From assembly GCF_019266065.1 (NCBI RefSeq), contig NZ_LPNR01000104.1, forward strand, positions 1 to 64,000: DNA of 64,000 bases, given 5' to 3'. The notes below the pieces were generated by a model. The model had not been told where the DNA came from and did no database searches. It worked only from the letters and a program-made list of their open reading frames with translations. Shown piece after piece: positions 25,966 through 34,183 of this stretch. Source of the stretch: Nocardia sp. MH4 (GTDB lineage Bacteria > Actinomycetota > Actinomycetes > Mycobacteriales > Mycobacteriaceae). Position numbers and translations under genes: made by a program. Each line of letters begins with the position of its first letter. The first letter of the stretch is position 1.

Positions 25966-26186
25966 AAGGACTCCTTCGTCGTCGAGAACCGGGCCGATCG
26001 GGACGGAACGCTGTGGCCCGATTCGGGACACTAAAGTCGGCTCGACAGCACCTCGGGAGGGTCTCCCGGTGACCGGGATCATCTCGGCGGCCTTCTCGCT
26101 GAATGGCCGTGTTCACCGATTTCGGTGCCTATCCCGCCTCTTGCGTGTATGGGGTGTACTGCTTCGGGATATCGACTGCCGGTCGT

Positions 26187-26429
26187 TCAGATGAGGAACG
26201 GCATCACGAGGTCGAGCAGTTCGTGCGGCCTGTCGAGCGGGATGAGGTGGCCGCAGTCCGGGATGACCTGACCGACGAGGTCATCGGTGATGGGTCGGAG
26301 CTGTCGCTCCAATGCGTCGCCGACGGGGTGGGCGCCGATCGCCAGGATGGGCATGGTGAGCCGGTGGGCCGCCGCGGCCTGATCGAGCTGGTCGGCGCTG
26401 ATCGGCAGGCTATGGCCGAGATCGACCAC
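26187..26429 (-). pseudogene. C-terminal fragment of an alpha/beta hydrolase
   Basis: An 80-codon frame reads LTMPILAIGAHPVGDALERQ, ITDDLVGQVIPDCGHLIPLD and RPHELLDLVMPFL. This is exactly the C-terminal strand, catalytic His (GCGH) and final helix of an epoxide-hydrolase-like alpha/beta hydrolase. The nucleophile and oxyanion region is absent upstream, where a C-rich run follows. It is a 5'-truncated remnant and cannot be an active hydrolase. Confidence 0.65.
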
Positions 26430-26530
26430 GCCAACACCGAATAGTTCCTCCCCCCCGTCATATCGGGTGGGTCTTGGGTCGGAATGCGGGCGCCTCCGAC
26501 TCCATCAGTGGTGTTCGGCTACCCACACGA

Positions 26531-26887
26531 TCAGAACCGGGACAGGGCGTCGAGCCCGCGCAGCATCAGCACGACATAGGCGATGGCGCCGACGCCGCAC
26601 AGCGCGACGAAGCTCAGCGAAAGACGCAGCGCCACAGCGGACAGCCACGGTCGAAGACCCGCTCTGCGACTGACCACCACACCAGCCAGCGACACCGCGA
26701 TGGCGATGGCGGCGGGCGCTGCGAAGCTGCCGATCGTGACGACGACAGTCGGCAGCTCGACACCGGGCCGGTTCATCATCCAGACCAGGTCCGCCACCGC
26801 GACGACCAGGAAGCCCAGTGCCGCGCCGCCCCACCAATCGTCGGGTCTCGTTCGCTCTCGAAGCCCCAAGAGTCCACGCACACCCAC
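26531..26887 (-). CDS. small multi-pass membrane protein of unknown function
   Basis: The 118-residue protein has three or four hydrophobic helices: AALGFLVVAVADLVWMM, VVVTIGSFAAPAAIAIAVSL and LSLSFVALCGVGAIAYVVLM. The assumed GTG start has no clear ribosome site; an internal start near MMNRPG would remove the first helix. No family is recognised. Its neighbours are a hydrolase remnant and the HxlR gene. Confidence 0.5.
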   Translation of the reverse strand: MGVRGLLGLRERTRPDDWWGGAALGFLVVAVADLVWMMNRPGVELPTVVVTIGSFAAPAAIAIAVSLAGVVVSRRAGLRPWLSAVALRLSLSFVALCGVGAIAYVVLMLRGLDALSRF

Positions 26888-27025
26888 AGTGAACCAGGGC
26901 CGGCACGCCGAGGCGAGTTGGAGGGAATCGACTCCGGCCTCGGGGAATCGCGAGAGGAGCCGCGCTTTCGAGCGCCGGTTCGTGGAGGCGTGCGCCCGCT
27001 ACCCGTGCGCCGGTCGAGTGTGGGG

Positions 27026-27403
27026 TCAAGCCAGTTCTGCGGTGTCCTCGCGTGCGTCGTAGGCCGCGCGAGCGCGGTGAATCGAAGGCATGTGCTCAGC
27101 CGCCCATGCCAGCAGTACGTCGACGGGTTGGCGCAGTGTCTTGCCGAGTGGGGTGATCCGGTACTCGATCGCGATCGGACGGGTGTCGATGACGATCCGT
27201 TCGATCACGCCGTTGCGCTCCAGTCGGCGCAGGGTCGCGGTGAGCGACTTCTGTGTGACCGCGGGGATCGCGCGGCGTAGTTCGTTGAATCGGGACGGGC
27301 GTTCGCAGAGTTCGTTCAGGACGCTGAGCGACCATTTGTCGAGCACTTGATCGAGCAACTCGCGGTGCGCGGTGTCGATGCGGATCTCCCCGGCGGTATC
27401 CAT
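27026..27403 (-). CDS. HxlR-family transcriptional regulator
   Basis: The 125-residue winged-helix protein has the HxlR core LLDQVLDKWSLSVLNELCER, RFNELRRAIPAVTQKSLTAT then LRRLERNGVIERI, ending with the wing EYRITPLGKTL. It lacks the N-terminal Cys of redox-sensing HxlR members; the only Cys follows LNEL, so sensing is probably not by that thiol. It is divergent from the RidA gene with an operator between them. Confidence 0.88.
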   Translation of the reverse strand: MDTAGEIRIDTAHRELLDQVLDKWSLSVLNELCERPSRFNELRRAIPAVTQKSLTATLRRLERNGVIERIVIDTRPIAIEYRITPLGKTLRQPVDVLLAWAAEHMPSIHRARAAYDAREDTAELA

Positions 27404-27438
27404 GTTGAAACCTGGTTTCGTTGCAGTGTCTTCTTTCC

Positions 27439-27463
27439 ACTAGGTAGCTTAGCGATACTTAGT
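27439..27463. promoter_or_regulatory. putative HxlR operator
   Basis: ACTAGGTA (27439-27446), nine bases and TACTTAGT (27456-27463) form an inverted repeat with seven of eight matching pairs. It lies in the 78-base divergent region between HxlR and RidA, where an HxlR dimer would control both genes. Confidence 0.5.
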
Positions 27464-27481
27464 CAAACGGAAGGCGAGACC

Positions 27482-27892
27482 ATGACCGTTCAGCACTTCA
27501 CGCCCGAGGGCATGCTGCAGCCGACCCCGTATCACCACGTGGCGGTGGGTACCGGATCGCGGCACGTGCACGTCAGCGGGCAGGTTTCCCGGCTGGCCGA
27601 CGGGACTCCTGTCGCACCCGGTGACCTCGCCGGACAGATCGCTCAATCGCTGCGCAACACAGCCCTCGGCTTGGCAGGGGCGGGCGCCTCGTTCTCGGAT
27701 GTGGTGCGCCTGACGTTCTACGTCACCGGGTGGAGTCCCGATCAGATGGGCGAATTCATGGCGGGCGTGGAGTCGGTCGCCGCGGACATCGGACTGCCGA
27801 TTCCGATGCCTCCGGCCTCGCTCATCGGTGTCGACTACCTTTTCGAGGCCGACGTGCGTGTGGAAGTCGAGGCGACCGCCGTCCTCGACTGA
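27482..27892 (+). CDS. RidA/YjgF-family protein
   Basis: The 136-residue protein has the RidA/YjgF fold: YHHVAVGTGSRHVHVSGQVS near the start, GAGASFSDVVRLTFYVT in the middle and VDYLFEADVRVEVEATA at the end. Archetypal RidA has an Arg in a TxVxVxxL...R context that deaminates reactive enamines; the typical late Arg appears only in DVRVEVEA, so true RidA activity is uncertain. It is probably controlled by the divergent HxlR, a common pairing for YjgF and quinone or aldehyde defence genes. Confidence 0.88.
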   Translation: MTVQHFTPEGMLQPTPYHHVAVGTGSRHVHVSGQVSRLADGTPVAPGDLAGQIAQSLRNTALGLAGAGASFSDVVRLTFYVTGWSPDQMGEFMAGVESVAADIGLPIPMPPASLIGVDYLFEADVRVEVEATAVLD

Positions 27893-28195
27893 CCCTCCCA
27901 CTCCGAGGTCGTGCCGGAAGTCGCCGAAGTGGTTGTCGCTCATGGTGCTCACTGCCCGGCCTGCGGCGGACGGGCCTGCGCGGGCACTGTCAGCGGGATG
28001 AGGTGGGGCGCCAGCGTCAGTCCTGGATGGCCGCTGCGGCGACGATGCTGACCCCGGTCCGGGCGAGCACGGGCGCCCAGGTGACATGGCCACGGCGCAT
28101 TCTCACACGTCCGTATCGGCTCGCCTCGACGCCGTACCCTTCATCCGAAAGATGATGGGAGAGTGCACATTTCGGTGAGCGGCTAGCGTGGGGGA
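27893..28195. other. gene-free stretch
   Basis: About 300 bases between RidA and the CPT-like gene hold no protein-like frame, hairpin or repeat that I can support. The last 60 bases (AAAGATGATGGGAGAGTG) probably supply the promoter of the CPT-like gene. Confidence 0.4.
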
Positions 28196-28798
28196 ATGCG
28201 AAGCGCAGGTCGTCCGCCGCCGGTCGTCTTCCTCAACGGTGTCTCGAGCGCGGGAAAGACCACCTTGGCCCGGGCCATCCAGGACGAAAGCGACGTCCCG
28301 TTCGTGTACTGGGGGATCGACACCTTGTTCGGCCTGGTGCCGCCGAAGTGGGGTGGCGGACGCGACGGTCCGCTCAGTCGCGACGGATTCTGGTATGACC
28401 GGAGTGAGCAGGATGCGGGCGGTCACCCCCTCCTGGTGATCCGCTACGGGCACGTCGGCTACCGGATGTTGCGGTCGGCGTGTTCTGCGGCTGCCGAGTT
28501 CGCCCGTGGCGGTGATCATCTGGTCATCGACGAGATGCTGCTGTCTCCGGACTTGCTGCCGATCTGGATGGAGGCACTGGCGGGACTGGACGTGCAGCTG
28601 GTGGGTGTCACCTGCCCGCTGGCAGTGGCTGAGCAGCGGGAACTGCTGCGTGGCAAGACAATCGGGCTGGCGCGAGGCCACTTCGGTACAGTGCACGACC
28701 ACGGCTACCCCTACGACACGGTCGTCGACACGAGTACCGCGACACCCGCCGAATTGGCCAGGGTCGTGCTGGGGCGAGGGAGCCGCCCGCTCGAGTGA
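28196..28798 (+). CDS. chloramphenicol phosphotransferase-like P-loop kinase
   Basis: The 200-residue protein begins PPPVVFLNGVSSAGKTTLAR (Walker A, GxSSAGKT). It carries YWGIDTLFGLVP, HLVIDEMLLSPDLLPIWMEA (the catalytic Asp region) and LARGHFGTVHDHGYPYDTVV. These features match the CPT family of small-molecule kinases; the founder phosphorylates chloramphenicol at its primary hydroxyl in a producing Streptomyces. The ATG is at 28196. No chloramphenicol genes are nearby, so the natural substrate may be a different alcohol. Confidence 0.85.
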   Translation: MRSAGRPPPVVFLNGVSSAGKTTLARAIQDESDVPFVYWGIDTLFGLVPPKWGGGRDGPLSRDGFWYDRSEQDAGGHPLLVIRYGHVGYRMLRSACSAAAEFARGGDHLVIDEMLLSPDLLPIWMEALAGLDVQLVGVTCPLAVAEQRELLRGKTIGLARGHFGTVHDHGYPYDTVVDTSTATPAELARVVLGRGSRPLE

Positions 28799-28886
28799 CG
28801 GGCGTCGAGGCCGACCGGTGCGGTCGGGTCTCAGCTCGGCAGAATGCGCCGGGACCGCCCCGGTGCGTTTTGAGCGTGGTGCTCGA

Positions 28887-29348
28887 TCACGGACGGTGCG
28901 TCGTGGTGGTCGTCGTCCGGCGGGGGAGAGCGAAGCCCAGGGCGACCATGCCGAGACCGAGGCCGAGGTGCAGCCAGTTGTCGGCGTCGTTGAGCGGCAC
29001 GAAGTTCGCTTCGCTGTGCTCGTCGACGAGGAGCCCGTACAGCCACAGCGCCAGATAGACGACGCCGCCGCCGACCAGGTAGGCGCGGGCCGCCGTGGCG
29101 GTGGCGGCCGCGACCAGGCCGACCACGCCGAAGACGATGTGCACGATGTTGTGCAGTCCCGACACGGCGAAGACGCCGAGCAGTTTCGCGCCGGACTCGT
29201 GACCGGCCCACTGCAGGTCCTCGTAGTCGGTGGTGATACCCGGTACGAAGCCGAGGATGCCCACCACCAGGAAGACGGCTCCGACGACGAGCGCCGCCAG
29301 TTGGACCAGCGAACGTGCGGTTCCGCTACGTCCTACGGATGTGGACAC
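28887..29348 (-). CDS. DUF4383-domain membrane protein
   Basis: The 153-residue protein has four helices. The first, LVQLAALVVGAVFLVVGILG, is followed by FVPGITTDYEDLQWAGHESG; then come the loop VSGLHNIVHIVFGVVGL, a third helix and a fourth with NWLHLGLGLGMVALGFAL. The conserved GxxxFxxGxxT and LHNxVH motifs identify the DUF4383 family, of unknown function and common in actinobacteria. GTG start with AGGAGACAGCT upstream. The C-terminus is a Thr run (TTTTTTHRP). Confidence 0.85.
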   Translation of the reverse strand: MSTSVGRSGTARSLVQLAALVVGAVFLVVGILGFVPGITTDYEDLQWAGHESGAKLLGVFAVSGLHNIVHIVFGVVGLVAAATATAARAYLVGGGVVYLALWLYGLLVDEHSEANFVPLNDADNWLHLGLGLGMVALGFALPRRTTTTTTHRP

Positions 29349-29782
29349 AGCTGTCTCCTTTCGCTGTGACAGGCCGACCCGCGGGCCGACCCGCCTGCGG
29401 TTGTTCGGACGACTGTCGCTTGCCCGTGTCGTGGCTGGTCAAACAGCGAATCCCGTGGTCACAGGACGGCGGCCGCTCTACCGGCGCGGCGAAGACAGCC
29501 AGTGTCCCGACGCGCTCACGGGCGATAAGTTACTTTGCGTTCCGATAGTTGAGGGCAGGTCGCGGAGCGGCGAGTGAACGGGGGAAGTGACGTTTTGCCC
29601 GAAAATGTCCGGTCATTCTCTGCGCAAATGGCAATAGTTCGACTGTTGGAGAGCGTGAATCGGAACGTGCTCCCGACGGCGACCGCGATGCTAAGTTAAT
29701 ATTCATTCCGTCAGACTCGGTGCGTGAGTACGCATCGTGCGACGACGGTCGGATTGCTTGATACTCAACGAGGAGTGGCGTC
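29349..29782. other. intergenic region upstream of the MpaB/Lcp-like gene
   Basis: About 430 bases with no supported gene. It includes an A+T-rich patch (TTAATATTCATT, about 29696-29707) that is unusual for the locus and could be a promoter or regulator site for the downstream secreted-oxygenase gene. GAGGAGTGG precedes the ATG at 29783. Confidence 0.45.
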
Positions 29783-31024
29783 ATGGACGCACTGAGCAGG
29801 CGTAATGCCATGAAATTCGGTGGGATGCTGGGAGTGGCGGGCGCCTTCGCCGTCGCCGCGCCCGCACGCTCGCAACCGTGGAGCTGGTCACCGGAGGGAT
29901 CCATCGCGGGCTCGGGCTCGGGCGCGGACCCGATGACGGTGTGGGATCCCGAAGCCGATGCCCTGATTCCCGGGCTGATCGACCGGGGCGACGTCCCCCG
30001 GGTCAACGAACTGCTCCGGACCTGGAAGACCAACGGACAACCACTCCCGGCCGGACTGCCCGCCGATCTCCGGGACTTCATGGAGAACGCGCGCAAGCTG
30101 CCGCCGTGGACCGACCCCGGCAAGCTCGACGCGGCGATCCAGTTCAACAAGAAGCGAGGCCTCTATCTCGGGGTGCTCTACGGATTCGCCAGCGGCATGA
30201 TGAGCACCGTCATTCCCAAGGAGGCCAAGGCGGTCTACTACTCCAAGGGCGGCCACGATCTCAAGGACCGCATCACCAAGACCGCCAAGCTCGGCTACGA
30301 CATCGGCACCGCGAATTCCTATGCCCCCGACGGGGAAATGATCGTCACGTGCGTGAAGACCCGCCTGGTTCACGCCGCGGTGCGGCACCTGCTGCCGCAG
30401 TCGCCGCACTGGGTGCACTCCGCCGAGGAGGACACGCCGATCAGCCAGAACGACATCATGGTCACCTGGCACAGCCTGGCCACCACGGTGATGAAATACC
30501 TGCTCTCCTGGAACGTGCCGATGCCGGCGAACGAGTCCGAGGGCTTCCTGCATTCCTGGCAGGTGGCCGCGTCTCTCCTCGGGGTCCGCGACGAGTACAT
30601 CCCGAACTCCTGGCCGGAGGCCAACGGTCAGGCCGCGCAGGTTCTCGACCCGATCCTGGCGGTGACACCAGAAGGGGTCAAGCTCGCCGACCGGCTGCTG
30701 GGATTGGGCGCCAATATCGACTTCGCCATCCTGAGCAAGCCGGTCCTCGGCGCGTTCACCCGCTTTCTGCTGGGCGACAAGATCGCCGACGGGCTGGCCA
30801 TTCCCCGCGAACCGGTCTGGGATCCGCTGCTGCGTTTCAGCTGGGGCCCGTTCATCGCGGTCCGCGAAGGTCTGCTCACCGCGGTGCCCCCGATCGGCGA
30901 TCCGTACTGGCTGTTCGACGAGTTCTTGCGCAAGGCGGCCCTGATCTACCTGGCCGAATTGCAGATGCCGATCAGTATCGAGATCCCGACCATGAACCGC
31001 GACATGAGTCGGCCGCACCGCTGA
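29783..31024 (+). CDS. exported MpaB/latex-clearing-protein-like oxygenase (DUF2236)
   Basis: The 413-residue protein starts with a twin-arginine-like leader (LSRRNAMKFGGMLGVAGAFA, cleavage near APARSQ). The body has the family hallmark VTCVKTRLVHAAVRHLLPQS followed by ISQNDIMVTWHSLATTVMKY, corresponding to the Arg and haem-facing region of the Lcp rubber oxygenases (haem b dioxygenases that cleave polyisoprene). It may act on another extracellular olefin or hydrophobic substrate. It is followed 48 bases later by a small secreted protein, a likely operon partner. Confidence 0.8.
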   Translation: MDALSRRNAMKFGGMLGVAGAFAVAAPARSQPWSWSPEGSIAGSGSGADPMTVWDPEADALIPGLIDRGDVPRVNELLRTWKTNGQPLPAGLPADLRDFMENARKLPPWTDPGKLDAAIQFNKKRGLYLGVLYGFASGMMSTVIPKEAKAVYYSKGGHDLKDRITKTAKLGYDIGTANSYAPDGEMIVTCVKTRLVHAAVRHLLPQSPHWVHSAEEDTPISQNDIMVTWHSLATTVMKYLLSWNVPMPANESEGFLHSWQVAASLLGVRDEYIPNSWPEANGQAAQVLDPILAVTPEGVKLADRLLGLGANIDFAILSKPVLGAFTRFLLGDKIADGLAIPREPVWDPLLRFSWGPFIAVREGLLTAVPPIGDPYWLFDEFLRKAALIYLAELQMPISIEIPTMNRDMSRPHR

Positions 31025-31072
31025 TCCGTTCCCTGTCTTGCCGTTCCGATTCCTGAAGTAAGGAGACGCACG

Positions 31073-31369
31073 ATGCGTCCAACGCTTTTTCTCGCCGCTG
31101 CCGCACTCACGTCGGCGGCCGTTCTAGGCCCCGCCCCGAGTGCGGCGGCCCAGCCGACCGCTCCCGTCGCCGATGCCGGCACCGGTTCGTCGGTCGTCGA
31201 CTCCGCCTCCAGGGCTGCGCAATCCGCGGTCGAACTCGCTCAGCGGGGTGATCTCATCGGATTCCTCGTGCTGATGGCGATCACCCCGATCCAGATGGTT
31301 ACCGGCGGGGTGTGCGACCTGGCTGTCGGCGCCGGATCGTCCAATCCCTGCAGCCCCACCCGGTACTGA
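31073..31369 (+). CDS. small secreted protein, 98 aa
   Basis: The signal peptide MRPTLFLAAAALTSAAVLGP has likely cleavage after SAAAQP. The mature part is a short Ser/Ala-rich stretch, a hydrophobic helix (LIGFLVLMAITPIQMVTGGV) and two cysteines (CDL...NPCSPTRY) that could form a disulfide. AAGGAG precedes the ATG. No family is recognised. By position it travels with the MpaB/Lcp-like oxygenase. Confidence 0.75.
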   Translation: MRPTLFLAAAALTSAAVLGPAPSAAAQPTAPVADAGTGSSVVDSASRAAQSAVELAQRGDLIGFLVLMAITPIQMVTGGVCDLAVGAGSSNPCSPTRY

Positions 31370-31390
31370 ATCGACGTCACCGGCAGGCCT

Positions 31391-31427
31391 GCGCCGCCGA
31401 CGCGATCGTCTATCCCGTCGGCGGCGC
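31391..31427. terminator. 12-bp perfect hairpin between convergent genes
   Basis: GCGCCGCCGACG (31391-31402) pairs exactly with CGTCGGCGGCGC (31416-31427) across a 13-base loop. It overlaps the end of the PTS-rich gene and follows the small secreted gene. It is probably a shared terminator. Confidence 0.55.
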
Positions 31428-32351
31428 CTTGGGTGGCCGGGCCGGTGGGCGCGCGATGGACGGAGTCGGGCGCGATGTCGTCGGGGGTGGAGGTTTCGGC
31501 GACAGCCGGAGCTCGGTCGTCGTCGGGGGTCGTGTCGGGGTGGTCGTCGGCGCCGGTGGTGGGGTGGACAATGTCGGTGACGTCGTGGTCGAACCGGTCG
31601 GGCCCGTGGTCGGCGTGCTCGAAGCTGCTGGGCCCGTGGTCGAACTGGCCGGACCCGTGGTCGTCGTTTTTCCGGCCGGACCCGTGGTCGTCGTAGGCGA
31701 ACCGGTCGAGCCCGTGATCGTGGTGGTGGTCGGCGCCGTGCTCGGAGTGGTGGTGCCCGCGTCAGTCGTCGTCTGGGGGACCGCCGACGTGGATGTCGAG
31801 GTCGTGGGGGACGGCGCGCTGGACGTGCTCTCGAGCGAAACACTGGCTGTGGCAGAGAAACTCGCGCTCACCGAGATCGTCGGCGAGTCGTCCGAGGCGG
31901 TCTCGGACGGCGGGGTCGTCGGTGTCTCCGTCTCGTCGACTGTGCTCGCAGGCACAGGCGCAGGCGCCGGCTCCGGCTCCGGGTCCGGCTCTGACTCGGG
32001 GTCGAGCGAGAGATCAGTGGTCGAGGTGTCTGCGTCGGCGATGTCGCCTGGGGTGAAGACCTCGCTCGGTGTGTCGGAGACTGTGTTCGGGAGCAGTGCG
32101 CCCGGCTCGCCGGCGGCCACGCCGGAATCGGGCGGGACTACGGCAGGTTCGCACGAGAGATTCTTCGCCTCGTTCGCCCGCGCCGGCGGGTCCGGGTCCG
32201 CCCGGACGGCGAGGGTCGTCCCGATGACCGTGGCCGCCAACGCCGCCGCCACGCCTGCGCGCGTCAGTCGTCGTCGAAGCCGCTCGGCCGATGACACCGG
32301 GTCGGGCCGGTCGGATCGCCCAGGTTCTTCGGTGTTGTCGACGGTGTGCAT
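31410..32351 (-). CDS. Pro/Thr/Ser-rich envelope protein with one membrane anchor
   Basis: The 313-residue protein has one hydrophobic segment (RAGVAAALAATVIGTTLAVR, about residues 31-50) after a charged N-terminus. Next is an acidic stretch (DLSLDPESEPDPEPEPAP). The rest is about 180 residues of low-complexity Thr/Pro/Ser with repeated STTTGPxxx and TTTGPAGKTTT units. The topology suggests a cytoplasmic N-terminus and a long extracellular stalk suited to O-glycosylation. There is no catalytic domain. GGAG precedes the ATG. Alleles may vary in repeat number. Confidence 0.75.
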   Translation of the reverse strand: MHTVDNTEEPGRSDRPDPVSSAERLRRRLTRAGVAAALAATVIGTTLAVRADPDPPARANEAKNLSCEPAVVPPDSGVAAGEPGALLPNTVSDTPSEVFTPGDIADADTSTTDLSLDPESEPDPEPEPAPAPVPASTVDETETPTTPPSETASDDSPTISVSASFSATASVSLESTSSAPSPTTSTSTSAVPQTTTDAGTTTPSTAPTTTTITGSTGSPTTTTGPAGKTTTTGPASSTTGPAASSTPTTGPTGSTTTSPTLSTPPPAPTTTPTRPPTTTELRLSPKPPPPTTSRPTPSIARPPARPPKAPPTG

Positions 32352-32423
32352 CCAGCTCCTGCTTTCTCCCCGGTGCCGAGCGTGGTTATCGACGACGGCA
32401 CAGCGCGGTCGGCGTGGGTGTTG

Positions 32424-32933
32424 TCAGGGATTCGAGTAGGGATCGACCTCGCGCAACCGTTGCCGGTGTATTCGCTGCAACTCGCCGGCCCGGGTGAGAA
32501 AGTCGGCGATTGTTTCCAGTTCGGCGGTGTCGTAATAGTTCAGCAGCATCTTGTAGCTCTCGACGATCATCGGTACGACGAGTTCTTGTACCCGATGGGC
32601 CGCGAGTTCGGTGGCCATCACGATCACGCGCCGACGATCGGTCGGGTGCAGGGAGCGCGCGATATAGCCTTGCTTCTCCAGGCGATTGAGCATGATCGTG
32701 ACACCGGCGGAGGTGAGTCCGAGCCGTTCGGCCAGCCTGCCGGGTGTCGTGGATTTCTCGTCTTCGAGCAGGACGATCTCCAGTGCGCGCCGATCGGTCT
32801 CGTTCACGCCGAGCACTCTGATCAGCTCGCGGATCAGATCCTCGACGGATCCGTGATAGAACTCCAGCGCCCTTTTGAGCTCGGCCGGGATCCTGGCGGG
32901 TTGGCTTGTCGTCGGGCACACAGGCTTTCCCAT
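32424..32933 (-). CDS. MarR-family transcriptional regulator
   Basis: The 169-residue protein has a MarR winged helix: TPGRLAERLGLTSAGVTIML then NRLEKQGYIARSLHPTDRRR. The N-terminus is helical and the long C-terminal dimerisation helix carries YDTAELETIADFLTRAGELQ. It starts at ATG 32933. No operator is obvious in the 400-base region upstream. It ends 72 bases before the PTS-rich gene start on the same strand, so they may share a transcript. Confidence 0.88.
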   Translation of the reverse strand: MGKPVCPTTSQPARIPAELKRALEFYHGSVEDLIRELIRVLGVNETDRRALEIVLLEDEKSTTPGRLAERLGLTSAGVTIMLNRLEKQGYIARSLHPTDRRRVIVMATELAAHRVQELVVPMIVESYKMLLNYYDTAELETIADFLTRAGELQRIHRQRLREVDPYSNP

Positions 32934-33260
32934 CGATCACTTGAAACATGGAACCGCTCACCAGAACTCACCGATCAGGGCGGGCTCGATCGCCGGGCGC
33001 CCGATTCCGGCCGGGGGAGTCGGGGTGTGAGATCGGGCATGGTGGCTCCTGTCAATCGATCGACCGGCAGCTCGGACCACGGCTGACGAACATCACGAAA
33101 GCGGCACCCGCTCCGGCCGTCGGAGCATTCGTGGCGGTGCCGGACATGCACTGTACGACATAGCCGGGGATGCGACACCGCGCATCGAAATATTCGGTCG
33201 AAGTGGCTGCTGTGCGCCAAACGCTAAGTGGGGCAAGCAGTATCGGAGGCGATAGTCGTC
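32934..33260. other. gene-free stretch
   Basis: No supported gene. The sequence is mixed in composition and includes GAAATATTCGG and AAACGCTAAGTG patches near 33190-33230 that could be a divergent promoter element for the minus-strand MarR gene. A terminator hairpin follows at 33261. Confidence 0.4.
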
Positions 33261-33288
33261 GGGCCGGGTTGCTCGCGCAACCCGGCCC
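33261..33288 (-). terminator. terminator of the secreted-protein gene
   Basis: GGGCCGGGTTGC, a four-base loop TCGC and GCAACCCGGCCC form a perfect 12-bp stem. It lies 52 bases beyond the stop codon of the minus-strand secreted-protein gene at 33341. Confidence 0.7.
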
Positions 33289-33340
33289 GGAGGTGTCGCC
33301 GCGCACGTGGACATGCTCACGCCCGCGACCGCGCGCGGGG

Positions 33341-33958
33341 TCAGGTCACATTGGTGGTGGTGAGGGTCGGGGACGGGTTCGGGTAGCACGACGTCGCGAC
33401 GTTGCCCACGAAGGAGACGTTGGTCGTCATCGTCATGCCGGGACTGGCATAGCTGGTCCCCGCGTACTTGCTGGTGATCGGCGTTCCGGCGGCACCGGCG
33501 GTGACGTTGATGGTCACCGCCGGTGGCGTGAAGCTGGTGCCGCCCGCGATCGGACCCGGCACCGTCAGAACGACATTCCCGCCCGACGTGGCGACCGTGC
33601 CCGCCACGGTCCCGCCGGAAACGGTCGCCGAGACCAGGGTCGAATTCGCGGGCGTCGGAATGGTCATCTTCAGGTTGCTGATGTTGTTCACCGTGAAGCC
33701 GGACGCCGAGCTGGGCACCGACGAGGCGCCCGGCGTGATGGTGATGGCCACCGCGGAACCCGAGGCCACCGAGCTCGGCGCGGTGCCGGTGACCGAGGTG
33801 TTCATGCTCGAGGTTTGGCCGATACCGAGGACGGTGCCCCGGCAGCTCCAATTCACGCTGACCGGGGCGGCATTTACCGGTGCGGCCAAGCAGAATATGG
33901 TGGCGACGGCCACCGGTGCGAGAAATCCGGCGGAAAAGAGCGAAGAGGTCGATCTCAT
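33341..33958 (-). CDS. secreted beta-rich protein of unknown function
   Basis: The 205-residue protein has a signal peptide (MRSTSSLFSAGFLAPVAVAT, cleavage after NAAPVS). The mature region is almost entirely Thr/Ser/Val/Gly, with regular hydrophobic alternation (VSGGTVAGTVATSGGNVVLT), which indicates a beta-sandwich. Two cysteines (NWSCRGTV near the start, TSCYPN near the end) may link first and last strands. I recall similar actinobacterial secreted proteins annotated only as hypothetical or 'cyclase'. ATG 33958 has GGAG seven bases upstream. An A+T-rich region precedes it. Confidence 0.75.
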   Translation of the reverse strand: MRSTSSLFSAGFLAPVAVATIFCLAAPVNAAPVSVNWSCRGTVLGIGQTSSMNTSVTGTAPSSVASGSAVAITITPGASSVPSSASGFTVNNISNLKMTIPTPANSTLVSATVSGGTVAGTVATSGGNVVLTVPGPIAGGTSFTPPAVTINVTAGAAGTPITSKYAGTSYASPGMTMTTNVSFVGNVATSCYPNPSPTLTTTNVT

Positions 33959-34183
33959 GGCGATCTCCAGAAATATCGAGCAGCGGTGTGACGGGTTGTC
34001 GAGCCGCAAATGGGGGTGTTCGAAAAATATAGCGCGCTCTTCTCTTTCCGGGGTCGAAATCGTGAATCCGGGCCTCTCGGAATTATCATTATTCGCGATT
34101 AGATATTTACTCTGAATAGTTAATTCCGGAAAGCTTTCGAATTGTTCGCGAGGGCGCGCGGACCTGCGACGTCCGAGCGCTGC
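33959..34183 (-). promoter_or_regulatory. A+T-rich promoter region of the secreted-protein gene
   Basis: Roughly 34020-34150 is markedly A+T-rich for this genome (TTATCATTATTCGCGATTAG, AATAGTTAATTCC). It lies upstream of the minus-strand secreted-protein gene and probably contains its promoter, but no single -35/-10 pair stands out. The skewed composition may also mark an insertion or deletion boundary. Confidence 0.4.

Noticed and set aside
31560..31760. Possible CRISPR-like repeats in the PTS-rich gene
   Set aside because: The repeats are imperfect, short-period and coding (Thr/Pro units), with no spacers of uniform length or cas genes nearby.
31312..32439. Long plus-strand frame opposite the PTS-rich gene
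   Set aside because: It is a Val/Gly-rich antisense shadow of the Thr/Pro repeats; the minus strand has a ribosome site, membrane anchor and natural composition.
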